Below are positions 39,602-49,213 of a stretch of DNA of 64,000 bases, one piece after another (the first letter of the stretch is position 1; each line of letters starts with the position of its first letter). A program made the translations under genes and the position numbers. The stretch lies in the NCBI GenBank assembly GCA_009837885.1, contig VXSP01000044.1, positions 123,961 through 187,960 of the forward strand. Reading direction: 5' to 3'. This DNA comes from Holophagales bacterium. Its GTDB lineage: Bacteria; Acidobacteriota; Thermoanaerobaculia; Multivoradales; Multivoraceae. Under the pieces are notes generated by a model. It was given only the letters and a program-made list of their open reading frames with translations, searched no databases and was not told the origin of the DNA.

Positions 39602-40581
39602 CGCTTGCAGGATTCTGGCCGCGTCGAAGCGGACGCCGGCCTGATGGCCGGCGCGTTTCCCTGGCCGCCTCCGGCGGCAGCCGGCGAGGACGCCGGCGCA
39701 CCCAGTCCGCGGTCAGTACTCCGCGCAACCGCGCCGCCCTGTGGGTGGCGCTGGCCAAGCCGCGGCTCAACGCCCTGGCCGTCGCCACGGTCGGCATCGG
39801 CTACTACCTCGGAGCCGGCGCGCTCGATCCGGGAGTCCTCCTCTCCGTCCTGGTTGGCTCCGGTCTCGTCGCTGCGGGCGGCGCCGCCTTCAATCAGGTC
39901 GCGGAGCGCGACCTCGACGCCCTGATGAGCCGCACCCGATCCCGGCCGCTGCCCCTGGGCGACATTTCGCCAGCGGCGGGCCAGCTCTTCGCCACCGTTC
40001 TGAGCGTCGCGGGCCTTGTCGTCCTTGCCCTTGGCGCCAACCCGCTCTCAGCAGTCGTGGCGCTCGCGACCCTCGTCAGCTACGCCTGGATCTACACGCC
40101 GCTCAAGCGCCGCACGTCGTTGGCCGTCCTTGTTGGCGCGGTGCCCGGCGCCTTGCCACCGGTCATCGGCTGGACCGCCGCGACCGGAACGCTGACCGTC
40201 GAAGCCTGGCTGCTCTTCGGCATCGTCTTCGCCTGGCAACTCCCGCACTTCCACTCGCTGGCCTGGCTCCACCGCGACGACTACGCCAGGGCGGGCTTCA
40301 AGGTGCTGGCGGCAACGGATCCGGACGGTGGCCGGACGGCAACGCACTCTCTCCTCTGGGCCCTCCTGCTCGCCGCCCTGTGTCTTCTCGCGGCTACTGT
40401 GGGACTTGCTCCCCCGGCCTTCGCCATCGCGGCTGCGGGCTTCAGTGGCGCCTTCGCTCTCTTGGCTGCTCGTTTCGCCTTTGACCGCAGCCCCGCCCGC
40501 GCTCGGACACTCTTTCTGGGTTCGTTGGTCGTGCTGCCGCTGATCTGGACCACCCTGGTCGCCGGCCACGCGACGCTGTAG
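39598..40581 (+). CDS. cyoE: Protoheme IX farnesyltransferase (CyoE/CtaB)
   Basis: AFNQVAERDLDALMSRTRSRPLPLGDIS; YTPLKRRTSLAVLVGAVPGALPPVIGW; WQLPHFHSLAWLHRDDYARAGF; N-terminus uncertain (hairpin repeat lies within). Confidence 0.9.
   Translation: MTLAGFWPRRSGRRPDGRRVSLAASGGSRRGRRRTQSAVSTPRNRAALWVALAKPRLNALAVATVGIGYYLGAGALDPGVLLSVLVGSGLVAAGGAAFNQVAERDLDALMSRTRSRPLPLGDISPAAGQLFATVLSVAGLVVLALGANPLSAVVALATLVSYAWIYTPLKRRTSLAVLVGAVPGALPPVIGWTAATGTLTVEAWLLFGIVFAWQLPHFHSLAWLHRDDYARAGFKVLAATDPDGGRTATHSLLWALLLAALCLLAATVGLAPPAFAIAAAGFSGAFALLAARFAFDRSPARARTLFLGSLVVLPLIWTTLVAGHATL
39677..39705 (+). repeat. Dispersed hairpin repeat, copy D (with an additional upstream hairpin at about 39631-39652)
   Basis: GCAGCCGGCGAGGACGCCGGCGCACCCAG: stem GCCGGCG/CGCCGGC, loop AGGA. 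Confidence 0.7.
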
Positions 40582-40585
40582 CGGG

Positions 40586-40766
40586 CTACCCGAGGAGGAC
40601 GATTCGGTTGTCGCCAGCCCCCGGCGCCGCGGCAGTCGGAATCGAATCGTCGAAAGTGGTCAGCACGCCGTCGTGGTGAACGGCCAGGGCCAGGAGATAG
40701 ATGTCCGTGATCTGGCGGTAACCGTGAAGAGCGCCGGCGGTGAGATGTTCGCGTCTTCGGTCAAGG
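40586..40766 (-). pseudogene. C-terminal remnant of a VapC/PIN toxin
   Basis: Manual translation: LDRRREHLTAGALHGYRQITDIYLLALAVHHDGVLTTFDDSIPTAAAPGAGDNRIVLLG*; N-terminal PIN half absent, directly abuts antitoxin stop. Confidence 0.72.
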
Positions 40767-40991
40767 TTCGTCGTCCCGAAGAGCGTTGACTACCGCGAGC
40801 GAGACAGGCCGGGCATCGTCGCGCGGCGGCAGGAGATGTATGCCGTTTCTCGTCACGGTTCGACCTTCTTTGGGTGCCAAGCCCTTTCTGACCAACTCCG
40901 AAACAACCTGCCCCATGGGAACGCCGCGCTGTGCGGCGAGTTCCTTGACAGCCCAGAGGACATCTTCGGCGAGGTTCAACGTGGTACGCAT
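40761..40991 (-). CDS. Ribbon-helix-helix/CopG-like antitoxin
   Basis: MRTTLNLAEDVLWAVKELAAQRGVPMGQVVSELVRKGL...NGIHLLPPR..RPVSLAVVNALRDDEP. Confidence 0.75.
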   Translation of the reverse strand: MRTTLNLAEDVLWAVKELAAQRGVPMGQVVSELVRKGLAPKEGRTVTRNGIHLLPPRDDARPVSLAVVNALRDDEP

Positions 40992-41015
40992 GGCGAGAGC
41001 ATCGCGCATCAGGCA

Positions 41016-42146
41016 TCAGATGTCACCCGAGAACTCGGCCCGGATCGCGGCGCCGTGCTCGTCGAGTTCGGGAACCGGCGGCAGGCGTCGTCCGGGTTCG
41101 TTGGGGACGGCCGCGGGCGCGACCATGTCGATCTCGGTGCCGTCGGGGAGAGGTTGTCTGGCCCGGCGGAGTTGTGGATGCCGCGAAAGGGCGGCGACGT
41201 CGTTCAGGAAGCCGTAGGCGATGCGCGCCTGGTTCAGGGCGGTCTGGATCGAGGCCCGGTCGTGTTGCAGGAAGACCGCGCCGATCACGCTTTCCACGGT
41301 GTCGCGGGCGTTGGCGCGGTCCACGTTCCGCGGATAGGCCTCGGCCAGTTCCGGCTGGTCGAGAACCTCGCTGCACAGCCGCAGGAACTCGCGGTCGTTC
41401 TGGACGCCGATCAGGACGGAGTCGCCGTCACCGAGCTGGAACAGGCCGTAGGGCACGATCGTCGGATGGCCGAGGCCGACGCGCGGCCAGTCGAGACCCT
41501 GCTGCTCGAAGCTCAGCAGGGGCACGGCCATCCAGTCCGCCATCGTGTGGAAGAGGGTGGCCTCGACGTTGCTGCCGGCGCCCGTGCTCTCGCGCTCGAT
41601 CAGGGCTTCGAGGATGGCGGAGTAGGCGTAGATGCCGGTCGCGAAGTCGCAGATCGACACGCCGACCCGACCGGGCTCCGCCGGCGAACCGGAGATCGAT
41701 GCGACGCCGCTCTCGGCCTGGACCAGGAGGTCGTAGGCCCGCATGGACCGGTAAGGCCCCTCTTCGCCGTAGCCCGAGATGTCGCAGGTGATCAGCCGTG
41801 GATGACGCTCGCCGAGTTCCTTCGACCCGAAGCCGGCCCGCCCGGCGGCGCCCGGAGCGAGGTTCTGGATGAACACATCCGCGCGCTCGACCATCCGTTC
41901 GAGCAGGGTCCGGTCCCGCGCGTCCTTGATGTCGAGAACGATGGACTCCTTGCCGCGGTTCAGCCAGGCGAAGTAGGCCGAGACGCCGCCGCTGCCGTCG
42001 TAGCCGCGGGCAAAGTCGCCGCCCTCGCGCTCGACCTTGATCACCCGCGCGCCGGCGTCGGCGAGCCGGCAGGTGGCCAGCGGCGCCGCCACCGCCTGCT
42101 CGATGGCCACCACGAGGACGCCGTCGAGGGGTCGGGCGGCGGTCAT
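41016..42146 (-). CDS. CaiB/BaiF CoA-transferase family protein
   Basis: RPLDGVLVVAIEQAVAAPLATCRLADAGARVIKVEREGGDFARGYD; NRGKESIVLDIK. Confidence 0.93.
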   Translation of the reverse strand: MTAARPLDGVLVVAIEQAVAAPLATCRLADAGARVIKVEREGGDFARGYDGSGGVSAYFAWLNRGKESIVLDIKDARDRTLLERMVERADVFIQNLAPGAAGRAGFGSKELGERHPRLITCDISGYGEEGPYRSMRAYDLLVQAESGVASISGSPAEPGRVGVSICDFATGIYAYSAILEALIERESTGAGSNVEATLFHTMADWMAVPLLSFEQQGLDWPRVGLGHPTIVPYGLFQLGDGDSVLIGVQNDREFLRLCSEVLDQPELAEAYPRNVDRANARDTVESVIGAVFLQHDRASIQTALNQARIAYGFLNDVAALSRHPQLRRARQPLPDGTEIDMVAPAAVPNEPGRRLPPVPELDEHGAAIRAEFSGDI

Positions 42147-42223
42147 CGAACGATCCTACGTCGTGCTCGATGCCGGCCGGCTGTCCACGTTCGCAGGCCG
42201 GATCAGCCAGGCGGCTGTCTGGC

Positions 42224-42904
42224 TCAACGCCAGGCGAAGACGGGCTGCTCGTAGTGCGCGACCCGGACATCGTTGCCGCGCAGGACGACCTCGAGCATCT
42301 GGTACACGATCGCCGCGGTCGGCGAATGGACGAGGCCGCCGCGGATCGGCATGGAGAGCACGGGGTTCTCGCTCTCCGGTATCTCCCGCAGCACCGGCAC
42401 GTCCGGGCGGTCCAGATCGATCAGCGGGATGCGGTAGGCCCTGTAGACCTCGGCCGGATTCGGCTCCAGTTCGCGGTAGCCGTCGCACCAGAAGACGACC
42501 GGCGTGATGACGAAGCCGGAGCGGGTGCCGAAGTCGTCGAGTCGTCCGAGGACGGCCGAGGAGTCGAGGTCGAGGCCGACCTCTTCGTGGAGCTCGCGGA
42601 GCGCCGCCTGCTCGGGCGTCTCCGCCTCGTCGATCCGGCCGCCCGGGAGAGCCCACTGGCCGCGATGCCGTCGCAGCCGGAGCGACCGCCGCGTGAGCAG
42701 GAAGCAGCCGCGGCCGCCCCTGTCGGGCAGCAGCGTTACGGCGACCGCGGCGTGCGCGTTGGCCGGCGCCGCGCCGGTGTGGCCGGAAGCCTCCGCTGCC
42801 CGCGCCGCGGCGGTTTCCGGGTCGAGGGCGCGCTGCTCGAAGCGCCCCAGGTTCCGCTCGGCGTGCGCGTGGAGTTCCGGGCCGTGCCGCGCCGGGAAGC
42901 TCAT
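42224..42904 (-). CDS. NUDIX hydrolase
   Basis: Nudix box GGRIDEAETPEQAALRELHEEVGL. Confidence 0.93.
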   Translation of the reverse strand: MSFPARHGPELHAHAERNLGRFEQRALDPETAAARAAEASGHTGAAPANAHAAVAVTLLPDRGGRGCFLLTRRSLRLRRHRGQWALPGGRIDEAETPEQAALRELHEEVGLDLDSSAVLGRLDDFGTRSGFVITPVVFWCDGYRELEPNPAEVYRAYRIPLIDLDRPDVPVLREIPESENPVLSMPIRGGLVHSPTAAIVYQMLEVVLRGNDVRVAHYEQPVFAWR

Positions 42905-43956
42905 CCGGCGGGCGACGCCTCCTCGCGGGCGAGTTCGAGGAACCGGGCCAGGGTGTCGAGCCGCTCGCGGACGGTGCCCCCGGCCGGGTTGAGGCGCAGG
43001 GTCGTCACGCCGGCGTCGCGGTAGGCGCGGATGCGCTCCCGCACGCGGGCTTCGTCGCCGATCAGAGTGTTGCCGAGCACCATCTCGTCCGGAACCCGCG
43101 CCGCGGCCTCTTCCCGCTTGCCGGAGATCCAGAGAGCCTGCACCTCACGGGCGGTTTCGATGAAGCCGGCACGGCGGTAGGCGTCGTTGTAGAAGTTGGT
43201 CTGCGCCGAGCCCATCGCGCCAAGGGTGAAGGCCATCGCCGGCTTGCGGCGGGCGGCCATCCGCTCCAGGTCGTCACCGAACTCGACGTCGCCGCCGACC
43301 TGGATGTCGATGTCTTCGAACGACCTGCCGGCGCGTTCGGCGCCGGCGCGCATCGCAGGAAAGAAGGCGTCGGTGTGCTCCGGGATGAAGGACGTGCCGA
43401 GCCAGCCATCGGCAACCTCGCCGGTGTACTCCAGGGATTTCGGGCCGAGGGTCGCAAGATAGATCGGCATCTCGGGTCGCGCGGGTTGCGACATGCGGAT
43501 CGCCTTGCCCTCGCCTCCGGGCCGGGGCAGGGTGTAGTGCCTGCCCTCGTACGCGATCTTCTCGCCCGAGAGGGCGATCTTCAGGATGTCGACGTACTCG
43601 CGGAGGCGACCCAGCGGCATGGCGAAGGGCACGCCGTGGAGGCCCTCGACCACCTGAGGGCCGCTGACGCCGAGGCCGAGCACGAAGCGGTCCTTCGAGA
43701 TGGACGCCAGCGACATCGCGGTCATCGCGGTCATCGACGGCGCTCGCGCCGAGATCTGCATGATGCCGGTGCCGAGGCGGACCCGCTCGGTCCGCCCGGC
43801 GAGGAACGCGAGCGGCGTCACCGCGTCGGTGCCCCAGGCCTCGGCCGACCAGACGTCGTCGATGCCCATGCGGTCCGCCTCGACGACGTACTCCGCCAGG
43901 GCATCCCAGTTCGTTCCGGAGGCGTACGCGCTCCCTATGCCGATCGCAGTCCGCAT
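42901..43956 (-). CDS. LLM-class (F420-dependent type) oxidoreductase
   Basis: MRTAIGIGSAYASGTNWDALAEYVVEADRMGIDDVWSAEAWGTDAVTPLAFLAGRTERVRLGTGIMQI; overlap ATGA with NUDIX. Confidence 0.9.
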   Translation of the reverse strand: MRTAIGIGSAYASGTNWDALAEYVVEADRMGIDDVWSAEAWGTDAVTPLAFLAGRTERVRLGTGIMQISARAPSMTAMTAMSLASISKDRFVLGLGVSGPQVVEGLHGVPFAMPLGRLREYVDILKIALSGEKIAYEGRHYTLPRPGGEGKAIRMSQPARPEMPIYLATLGPKSLEYTGEVADGWLGTSFIPEHTDAFFPAMRAGAERAGRSFEDIDIQVGGDVEFGDDLERMAARRKPAMAFTLGAMGSAQTNFYNDAYRRAGFIETAREVQALWISGKREEAAARVPDEMVLGNTLIGDEARVRERIRAYRDAGVTTLRLNPAGGTVRERLDTLARFLELAREEASPAG

Positions 43957-43982
43957 CTTTGGTGGCTCCGTGGTTCGGTCGG

Positions 43983-44567
43983 TTACTGGACGGTGGTGGC
44001 GCGGGTGTAGATGAACTTGCGGATGTCCGGGCGTCGGTCCGGGATCCGGGTGTGCATCGTCACCTGCAGTTCGCTGCCATCCTTGGACAGTTGCCAGGTT
44101 TCGGTGACGTCGAACTCCCCGAACGGCCCCCTCGTCGTGTAGGACACCGCGAGCTTGTCCTTGCGCCACCTCACCCGCGTAGTGCGCTTTCCGCCGCGGA
44201 GACCGGTGGTCTCGTGCGGCTTCCCGTCGGTGACGAGTTTCTGGGTCACCTGGGCCGGCGCCGGCGCGTCTTCGCGCCGCAGCGTGTAGCTCATGACGAC
44301 GTCTTCGCCGTCCAGGGAAACGTCGAGTTCGACGTCAACCGGAGGCTGTTGTTGCTGCTGGCCACGGCGACCCGGAGCGAGCGAGTCGCTGCGCTCGGGA
44401 TCGAGCTGCCAGATGCCGGCGAAGTCCGCGTTCGCGGCGGAGAGCGGCGCGGCGCCCAGAGCGGCGAGCGCGAGGGCCGCTGCCGCGAGGGCGGTGGGCG
44501 CCATCGCTCGGCGTCGACTCGGGCGGGAAGCCGTGGCTTCAGTGAGTGCTGGCTTGTCGTTCATCAC
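43983..44567 (-). CDS. Secreted hypothetical protein
   Basis: Signal peptide (AAALALAALGAAPLSAANADFAGIWQLDPERSD); FAGTWxLDxxxSD-like beta-rich repeats common in Acidobacteria. Confidence 0.65.
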   Translation of the reverse strand: MMNDKPALTEATASRPSRRRAMAPTALAAAALALAALGAAPLSAANADFAGIWQLDPERSDSLAPGRRGQQQQQPPVDVELDVSLDGEDVVMSYTLRREDAPAPAQVTQKLVTDGKPHETTGLRGGKRTTRVRWRKDKLAVSYTTRGPFGEFDVTETWQLSKDGSELQVTMHTRIPDRRPDIRKFIYTRATTVQ

Positions 44568-44594
44568 TGTTCTCCTCGTGGTCAGTGTTCAGAA

Positions 44595-45539
44595 TCAGCC
44601 GCCCACCAGGTCCGCGAAGTACCGGATCGTTTTCTCGAGGCCGGCCTCCAGGTCGACCCTCGGTTCCCAGTCGAGCAGGCTGGTGGCTCGAGAGATGTCG
44701 GGCTGGCGTGTCTTCGGATCGTCGACCGGCAGGGACTGGAACTCGATTTCGCTCCGGCTCCCCGTCAGGCCCTGGATGACCCGGGCGAACTCGAGCACGG
44801 TCATCTCGTGGGGATTGCCGAGGTTGACCGGGTCCGTCTCCGAGGAGTTCAGAAGCCGCCAGACTCCCTCGACCAGGTCGTCGATGAAGCAGAAGGAGCG
44901 GGTCTGGCTGCCGTCGCCGTAGACGGTCAGCGGTCTGCCGGAGAGGGCCTGGCGGATGAAGTTCGGCACGACACGACCATCGCGTAGCCGCATCCGCGGT
45001 CCGTAGGTGTTGAAGATGCGGACGATCCGGGTGTCCAGCTCGTGGATCCGGTGATAGGCCATGACCATCGCTTCGGCGAAGCGCTTCGCTTCGTCGTAGA
45101 CGCCGCGCGGGCCGACCGGGTTCACGTTGCCCCAGTACGACTCCGGCTGCGGGTGGATCAACGGATCGCCGTAGACCTCCGAGGTGGAGGCGAGCAGGTA
45201 GCGGGCGCCGTGGTGCTTGGCCAGACCGAGCGAGTTGTGGGTGCCGAGCGAACCCACCTTGAGCGTCTGGATCGGCAGCTCCAGGTAATCGACGGGGCTG
45301 GCCGGGGAGGCGAAGTGGAGCACGTTGTCGACGTGAGGTCCCACGTAGACCGGTTTGCTGACGTCGTGCTCGATCAGGGTGAAGCGCTCGTTGTCGCGCA
45401 GGTGTTCGATGTTCGCCGGGCTGCCGGTGATGAAGTTGTCGACGCAGTAGACGCCGTGACCCTCGGCGAGCAACCGTTCGCAGAGATGAGAGCCGATGAA
45501 GCCGGCGCCACCGGTGACGACGGAAAGCGGTTGGCTCAT
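44595..45539 (-). CDS. uxs: UDP-glucuronate decarboxylase / NAD-dependent epimerase (SDR)
   Basis: [70 protein letters not shown]. Confidence 0.92.
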   Translation of the reverse strand: MSQPLSVVTGGAGFIGSHLCERLLAEGHGVYCVDNFITGSPANIEHLRDNERFTLIEHDVSKPVYVGPHVDNVLHFASPASPVDYLELPIQTLKVGSLGTHNSLGLAKHHGARYLLASTSEVYGDPLIHPQPESYWGNVNPVGPRGVYDEAKRFAEAMVMAYHRIHELDTRIVRIFNTYGPRMRLRDGRVVPNFIRQALSGRPLTVYGDGSQTRSFCFIDDLVEGVWRLLNSSETDPVNLGNPHEMTVLEFARVIQGLTGSRSEIEFQSLPVDDPKTRQPDISRATSLLDWEPRVDLEAGLEKTIRYFADLVGG

Positions 45540-46906
45540 CCTGCCTCCGATCCGAGAGCGGCACCGGCTGGAATCGCCGATGCGGGCCGTCGTTGACTGT
45601 CGGGCGCTCCGTCGGCCCTGCCGAGCGAGGCGTACCGGAAGCCGGCGGCGGCCACTCGTGCCGGCTCGTAGAGGTTGCGAAGATCGACGATGGACGGCTC
45701 GCGCAGCAGCGTGCGGAGACGGTCGAACTCGAGCGCGCGGAACTGGTTCCACTCGGTGAGGATGGCCAGGAGGTCCGCGCCCTCCGCGGCCTCGTAGGGA
45801 TCGCCGCAGTAGATCGCGTCGGGACGGAGGCGGCGGGCGTTGTCCATCGCTGCCGGATCGTATGCGCGAACGGTGGCGCCGCGGGACAGGAGTCGGTCGA
45901 GCACGAACAGGGCCGGCGATTCCCGGATGTCGTCCGTATCGGGCTTGAACGAGAGACCCAGGATGGCGACGGTTCGTCCCCTGGGGTCGCCGAGCGCCGA
46001 CTCGATCTTGGTCAGCATTCGCTCCTGGACCCGGCGATTGACCTCTAGCGTAGCCTCGACGATCTGGACCCTGGCGCCCGCGTCCCGAGCCATCGACGCC
46101 ATGGCGCGGGTGTCCTTCGGGAAGCAGGAACCGCCGAAGCCCGGTCCCGGTCGCAGGAACAGGGGCCCTATCCGGCGGTCGAGGCCCATGCCGTGGGCAA
46201 CCACCTGCACGTCGGCGCCGGTCCGCTCGCAAAGCTCCGCGACCTCGTTGATGAAGGAGATCCGGGTGGCGAGAAAGCTGTTCGACGCGTACTTGATCAT
46301 CTCCGCGGTTTCGACGTCGGTGACGACGATCGGGACGCCGCGGGCACGGAGCGGGGAGTAGATCTCCAGCATGATGTCCGTCGCGCGCTGGTCGCGGCTA
46401 CCGATGACCAGGCGATCCGGGCGCATGAAGTCCTCGATCGCGGAACCCTCGCGCAGGAACTCGGGGTTGCTGACGACGGAGAAGCTGCGGCAGCGGCCGG
46501 CGCCCACGATCTCCTCGATCATCCGGCCGGTACCGACCGGCACCGTGCTCTTGGTGACGATCGCCTTGTAGCCGCTGATCTGGCCCGCGATCGCCTGGGC
46601 CACGTCCCGCACGTAGCGGAGGTCGGATGAGCCGTCCTCCCTGGGCGGCGTGCCCACCGCGATGAACACCGCGACCGCGGACTCGAGCGCCGGCGCCAGT
46701 TCAGTGGTGAAGCAGAGCCGGCCGGCTTCTTCGTTCTTCGCGACGAGGGTCTTGAGTCCCGGTTCGTAGATCGGGATGTCGCCGGCCTGAAGCCGGGCGA
46801 TCTTCGACTCGTCCTGGTCGACGCAGACGACGTCCATGCCGAAGTCGGCCAGGCAGGCGCCTGTGACCAGACCAACGTAGCCGGAACCGACGACGCAGAT
46901 TCTCAC
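45536..46906 (-). CDS. ugd: UDP-glucose 6-dehydrogenase
   Basis: [49 protein letters not shown] start; overlaps uxs. Confidence 0.92.
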   Translation of the reverse strand: MRICVVGSGYVGLVTGACLADFGMDVVCVDQDESKIARLQAGDIPIYEPGLKTLVAKNEEAGRLCFTTELAPALESAVAVFIAVGTPPREDGSSDLRYVRDVAQAIAGQISGYKAIVTKSTVPVGTGRMIEEIVGAGRCRSFSVVSNPEFLREGSAIEDFMRPDRLVIGSRDQRATDIMLEIYSPLRARGVPIVVTDVETAEMIKYASNSFLATRISFINEVAELCERTGADVQVVAHGMGLDRRIGPLFLRPGPGFGGSCFPKDTRAMASMARDAGARVQIVEATLEVNRRVQERMLTKIESALGDPRGRTVAILGLSFKPDTDDIRESPALFVLDRLLSRGATVRAYDPAAMDNARRLRPDAIYCGDPYEAAEGADLLAILTEWNQFRALEFDRLRTLLREPSIVDLRNLYEPARVAAAGFRYASLGRADGAPDSQRRPASAIPAGAALGSEAG

Positions 46907-47111
46907 GTCAGCCTCGGCTTGCGTGTGGCGGTCATATCGTCCGGGCTGGGGATCGTCCGGGGCGGGTTGCCGGTCGGCCATTGCCGGCCTCGCCCGGGGA
47001 CGGTACGGCTGCTATGTTACAGGGCTCGAAGCGCTTCGTTTGCCCGGCTGCGGCCGGCGGGCGAAACGAGAACATGCGAAGGACCGGCAGACGAAGGACC
47101 ACGGTGAGTCG

Positions 47112-47348
47112 ATGAAGGGCGGACGAAGGCTGAGCAACGCGATCTCGACCCGCAAATCGGTGGTTACCGCGCCGCGGCGCTTCAGCAAGGTGCAGCGCAA
47201 CGAACCTTGCCCCTGCGGCAGCGGCCGGAAGTACAAGGACTGCTGCTTCGACAAGGGCGAGGCGTTCCTTCGGAAGCTGGAACGCCAGCGCTTCAAGGAA
47301 CAGCAGAAGGCGGACGGGACGCCCTGGTACGTCCGCTGGCTGACCTGA
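47112..47348 (+). CDS. Small SEC-C motif protein
   Basis: RNEPCPCGSGRKYKDCCFDKG. Confidence 0.85.
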   Translation: MKGGRRLSNAISTRKSVVTAPRRFSKVQRNEPCPCGSGRKYKDCCFDKGEAFLRKLERQRFKEQQKADGTPWYVRWLT

Positions 47349-47358
47349 AGCCGGTCGC

Positions 47359-48267
47359 CTAGACGGGCGTCGGTTCCGCCTTCTCGTCGACCGCGGCGTC
47401 GTGGTCCTGCTTCGCCTTGAGAAGCTGCGGCATGATCAGGTCGATGTCGCGGTTGTCCCACATGCCGTCCTTGCTGAACTTCCGGATCACCTTGGGCTGC
47501 TGCATGATGCCGACCCAGCCGCGCATTACGTCGATGATCTGGGCGGTCATGTCCGCGCCCGCGTCGGATGCCAGCCAGGCGCAGACCGGCGCGATCTGAT
47601 TCGGGCTCTGCTCCGGCGCGTCCTCGTCGATCTTCATGCCGCGGCCGGCTCGCAGTTCGGCCGTCATGCGCGTCGTCGCGCCCGGCGAGATCGTGTTCAC
47701 GGTGCAGCGGTACTTGGCCAGCTCCAGCGCCAGCACCCGGGAAAGACCGGCGATGCCGGCCTTGGCGGCGGCGTAGTTCGACTGGCCGAAGTTGCCGTAG
47801 AGGCCGGACACCGAAGAGAAGTTGATGATCCGGCAGCCGGGGCGGTTCGTTTCCCGGATGTAGCGGGCGAACGGCCGGCTGCAGCAGTAGTGGCCCTTCA
47901 GGTGGACGTCGAGCACGGCGTCCCAGTCCCCCTCGTCCAGGTTGAAGATCGTCCTGTCGCGCAGGATGCCGGCGTTGTTGACCAGGATGTCCAGGCCGCC
48001 GAACGAGTCGATCGCCCTCTGAAAGATGTTCTGGCCACCCTCGACGGTGGCGACGGAGTCGTAGTTCGGCACTGCCGAACCGCCCGCGCTCCGGATCTCC
48101 TCGACCACTTCGTCGGCGATCCGTGAACCGCCGGTGCCGTCGGTCGCGCCGCCCAGGTCGTTGACCACGACGTTGGCGCCCTCTTCCGCGAATTTGAGCG
48201 CGATTCCCTTGCCGATGCCGCGGCCGGCGCCGGTGACGATCGCCGTCTTGCCGTCGAGAATTCCCAT
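47359..48267 (-). CDS. SDR family 3-hydroxyacyl/3-oxoacyl dehydrogenase
   Basis: GKTAIVTGAGRGIGKGIALKFAEEGANVVVNDLGG; YAAAKAGIAGLSRVLALEL. Confidence 0.92.
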   Translation of the reverse strand: MGILDGKTAIVTGAGRGIGKGIALKFAEEGANVVVNDLGGATDGTGGSRIADEVVEEIRSAGGSAVPNYDSVATVEGGQNIFQRAIDSFGGLDILVNNAGILRDRTIFNLDEGDWDAVLDVHLKGHYCCSRPFARYIRETNRPGCRIINFSSVSGLYGNFGQSNYAAAKAGIAGLSRVLALELAKYRCTVNTISPGATTRMTAELRAGRGMKIDEDAPEQSPNQIAPVCAWLASDAGADMTAQIIDVMRGWVGIMQQPKVIRKFSKDGMWDNRDIDLIMPQLLKAKQDHDAAVDEKAEPTPV

Positions 48268-48315
48268 TCTTATCTGTCTCCGTCCGTTGTTTCCGTGGTT
48301 TGCGGGGCCGGTACT

Positions 48316-49191
48316 CTACGCGACGACGGCCACGCCCTGGCTCACGGCCTCCTGGCCCTCCGCGTTGAGGACCCGGAAGGCGACCTGGAGCCCGCCGTCC
48401 CCGGGCTCTCCGGTGGGCGCGTGCTCAACCGCGATCGAGGTGCCCGGGATGACCATCGCGCTGAATCGGCCGTAGAGGCGCCTGAGCCGCAGAGGATCGC
48501 CGCCGCCGTACGCACGCAGCACCTCGCGTCCGGCGAGAGCCCAGGTCGCCGTGCCGTGCAGGATGATGTCGGGCAGGCCCGCCCCCAGCGCCACCTCGCG
48601 TTCCGTGTGGATCGGATTCCAGATCCGGGCGCATTCCGTGTAGACGTGGGGCATCTCCCGCGGCACGAAGATCTCGCTCCGGGCCCGGCCGTTCCCGCCG
48701 AGGCTGAGTCTGGGCGGTTCGGGGCAGGGTTCCGTCTCAGCGTTGGAGCCGACGGTGTCGACGCCGCGGAAGATCGAACGCGACCAGGAGGTGGTGACCG
48801 GCCGGCCTTCCTGGTCGACGGTGTCGAGGCGGGTCGTCAGCAGCACCCCGGCGCGCGTGCTCCGGATACCGACGTAGCGGCCGCGGGTGGTCAGCGAGTC
48901 GCCGGGGCGGATCGGACGGTGGAAGTGGGAGTCCTGGCTGGCGTGGACGCCGCGCCGCAACTCGTGTGGCTCGCCGCCAAGGAGCTCCGACCCCCGGCCG
49001 CGGCTGACGACGGGCCACTCGAGCGACACGCAGTACGAAGGCGGCGCCGCGACGCCGCCGTTTCGGGCGTCGTCGAACACGGCGTCGCAGGTGTCGCCGA
49101 TGCCAGCCGCGTAGGCGAGCACGTCGCGGACGGTGACGTCGATCGTCGAGGACGAGAGTTCGCTGCCGGCTGCGGCGGTCGACAGGGGCAT
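48316..49191 (-). CDS. MaoC-like/FAS1-type dehydratase
   Basis: N-terminal FAS1-like dehydratase pattern; NPIHTEREVALGAGLPDIILHGTATWALAGREVL. Confidence 0.85.
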   Translation of the reverse strand: MPLSTAAAGSELSSSTIDVTVRDVLAYAAGIGDTCDAVFDDARNGGVAAPPSYCVSLEWPVVSRGRGSELLGGEPHELRRGVHASQDSHFHRPIRPGDSLTTRGRYVGIRSTRAGVLLTTRLDTVDQEGRPVTTSWSRSIFRGVDTVGSNAETEPCPEPPRLSLGGNGRARSEIFVPREMPHVYTECARIWNPIHTEREVALGAGLPDIILHGTATWALAGREVLRAYGGGDPLRLRRLYGRFSAMVIPGTSIAVEHAPTGEPGDGGLQVAFRVLNAEGQEAVSQGVAVVA

Positions 49192-49213
49192 CGCTTCGCG
49201 CGTCCGGGGCGGG

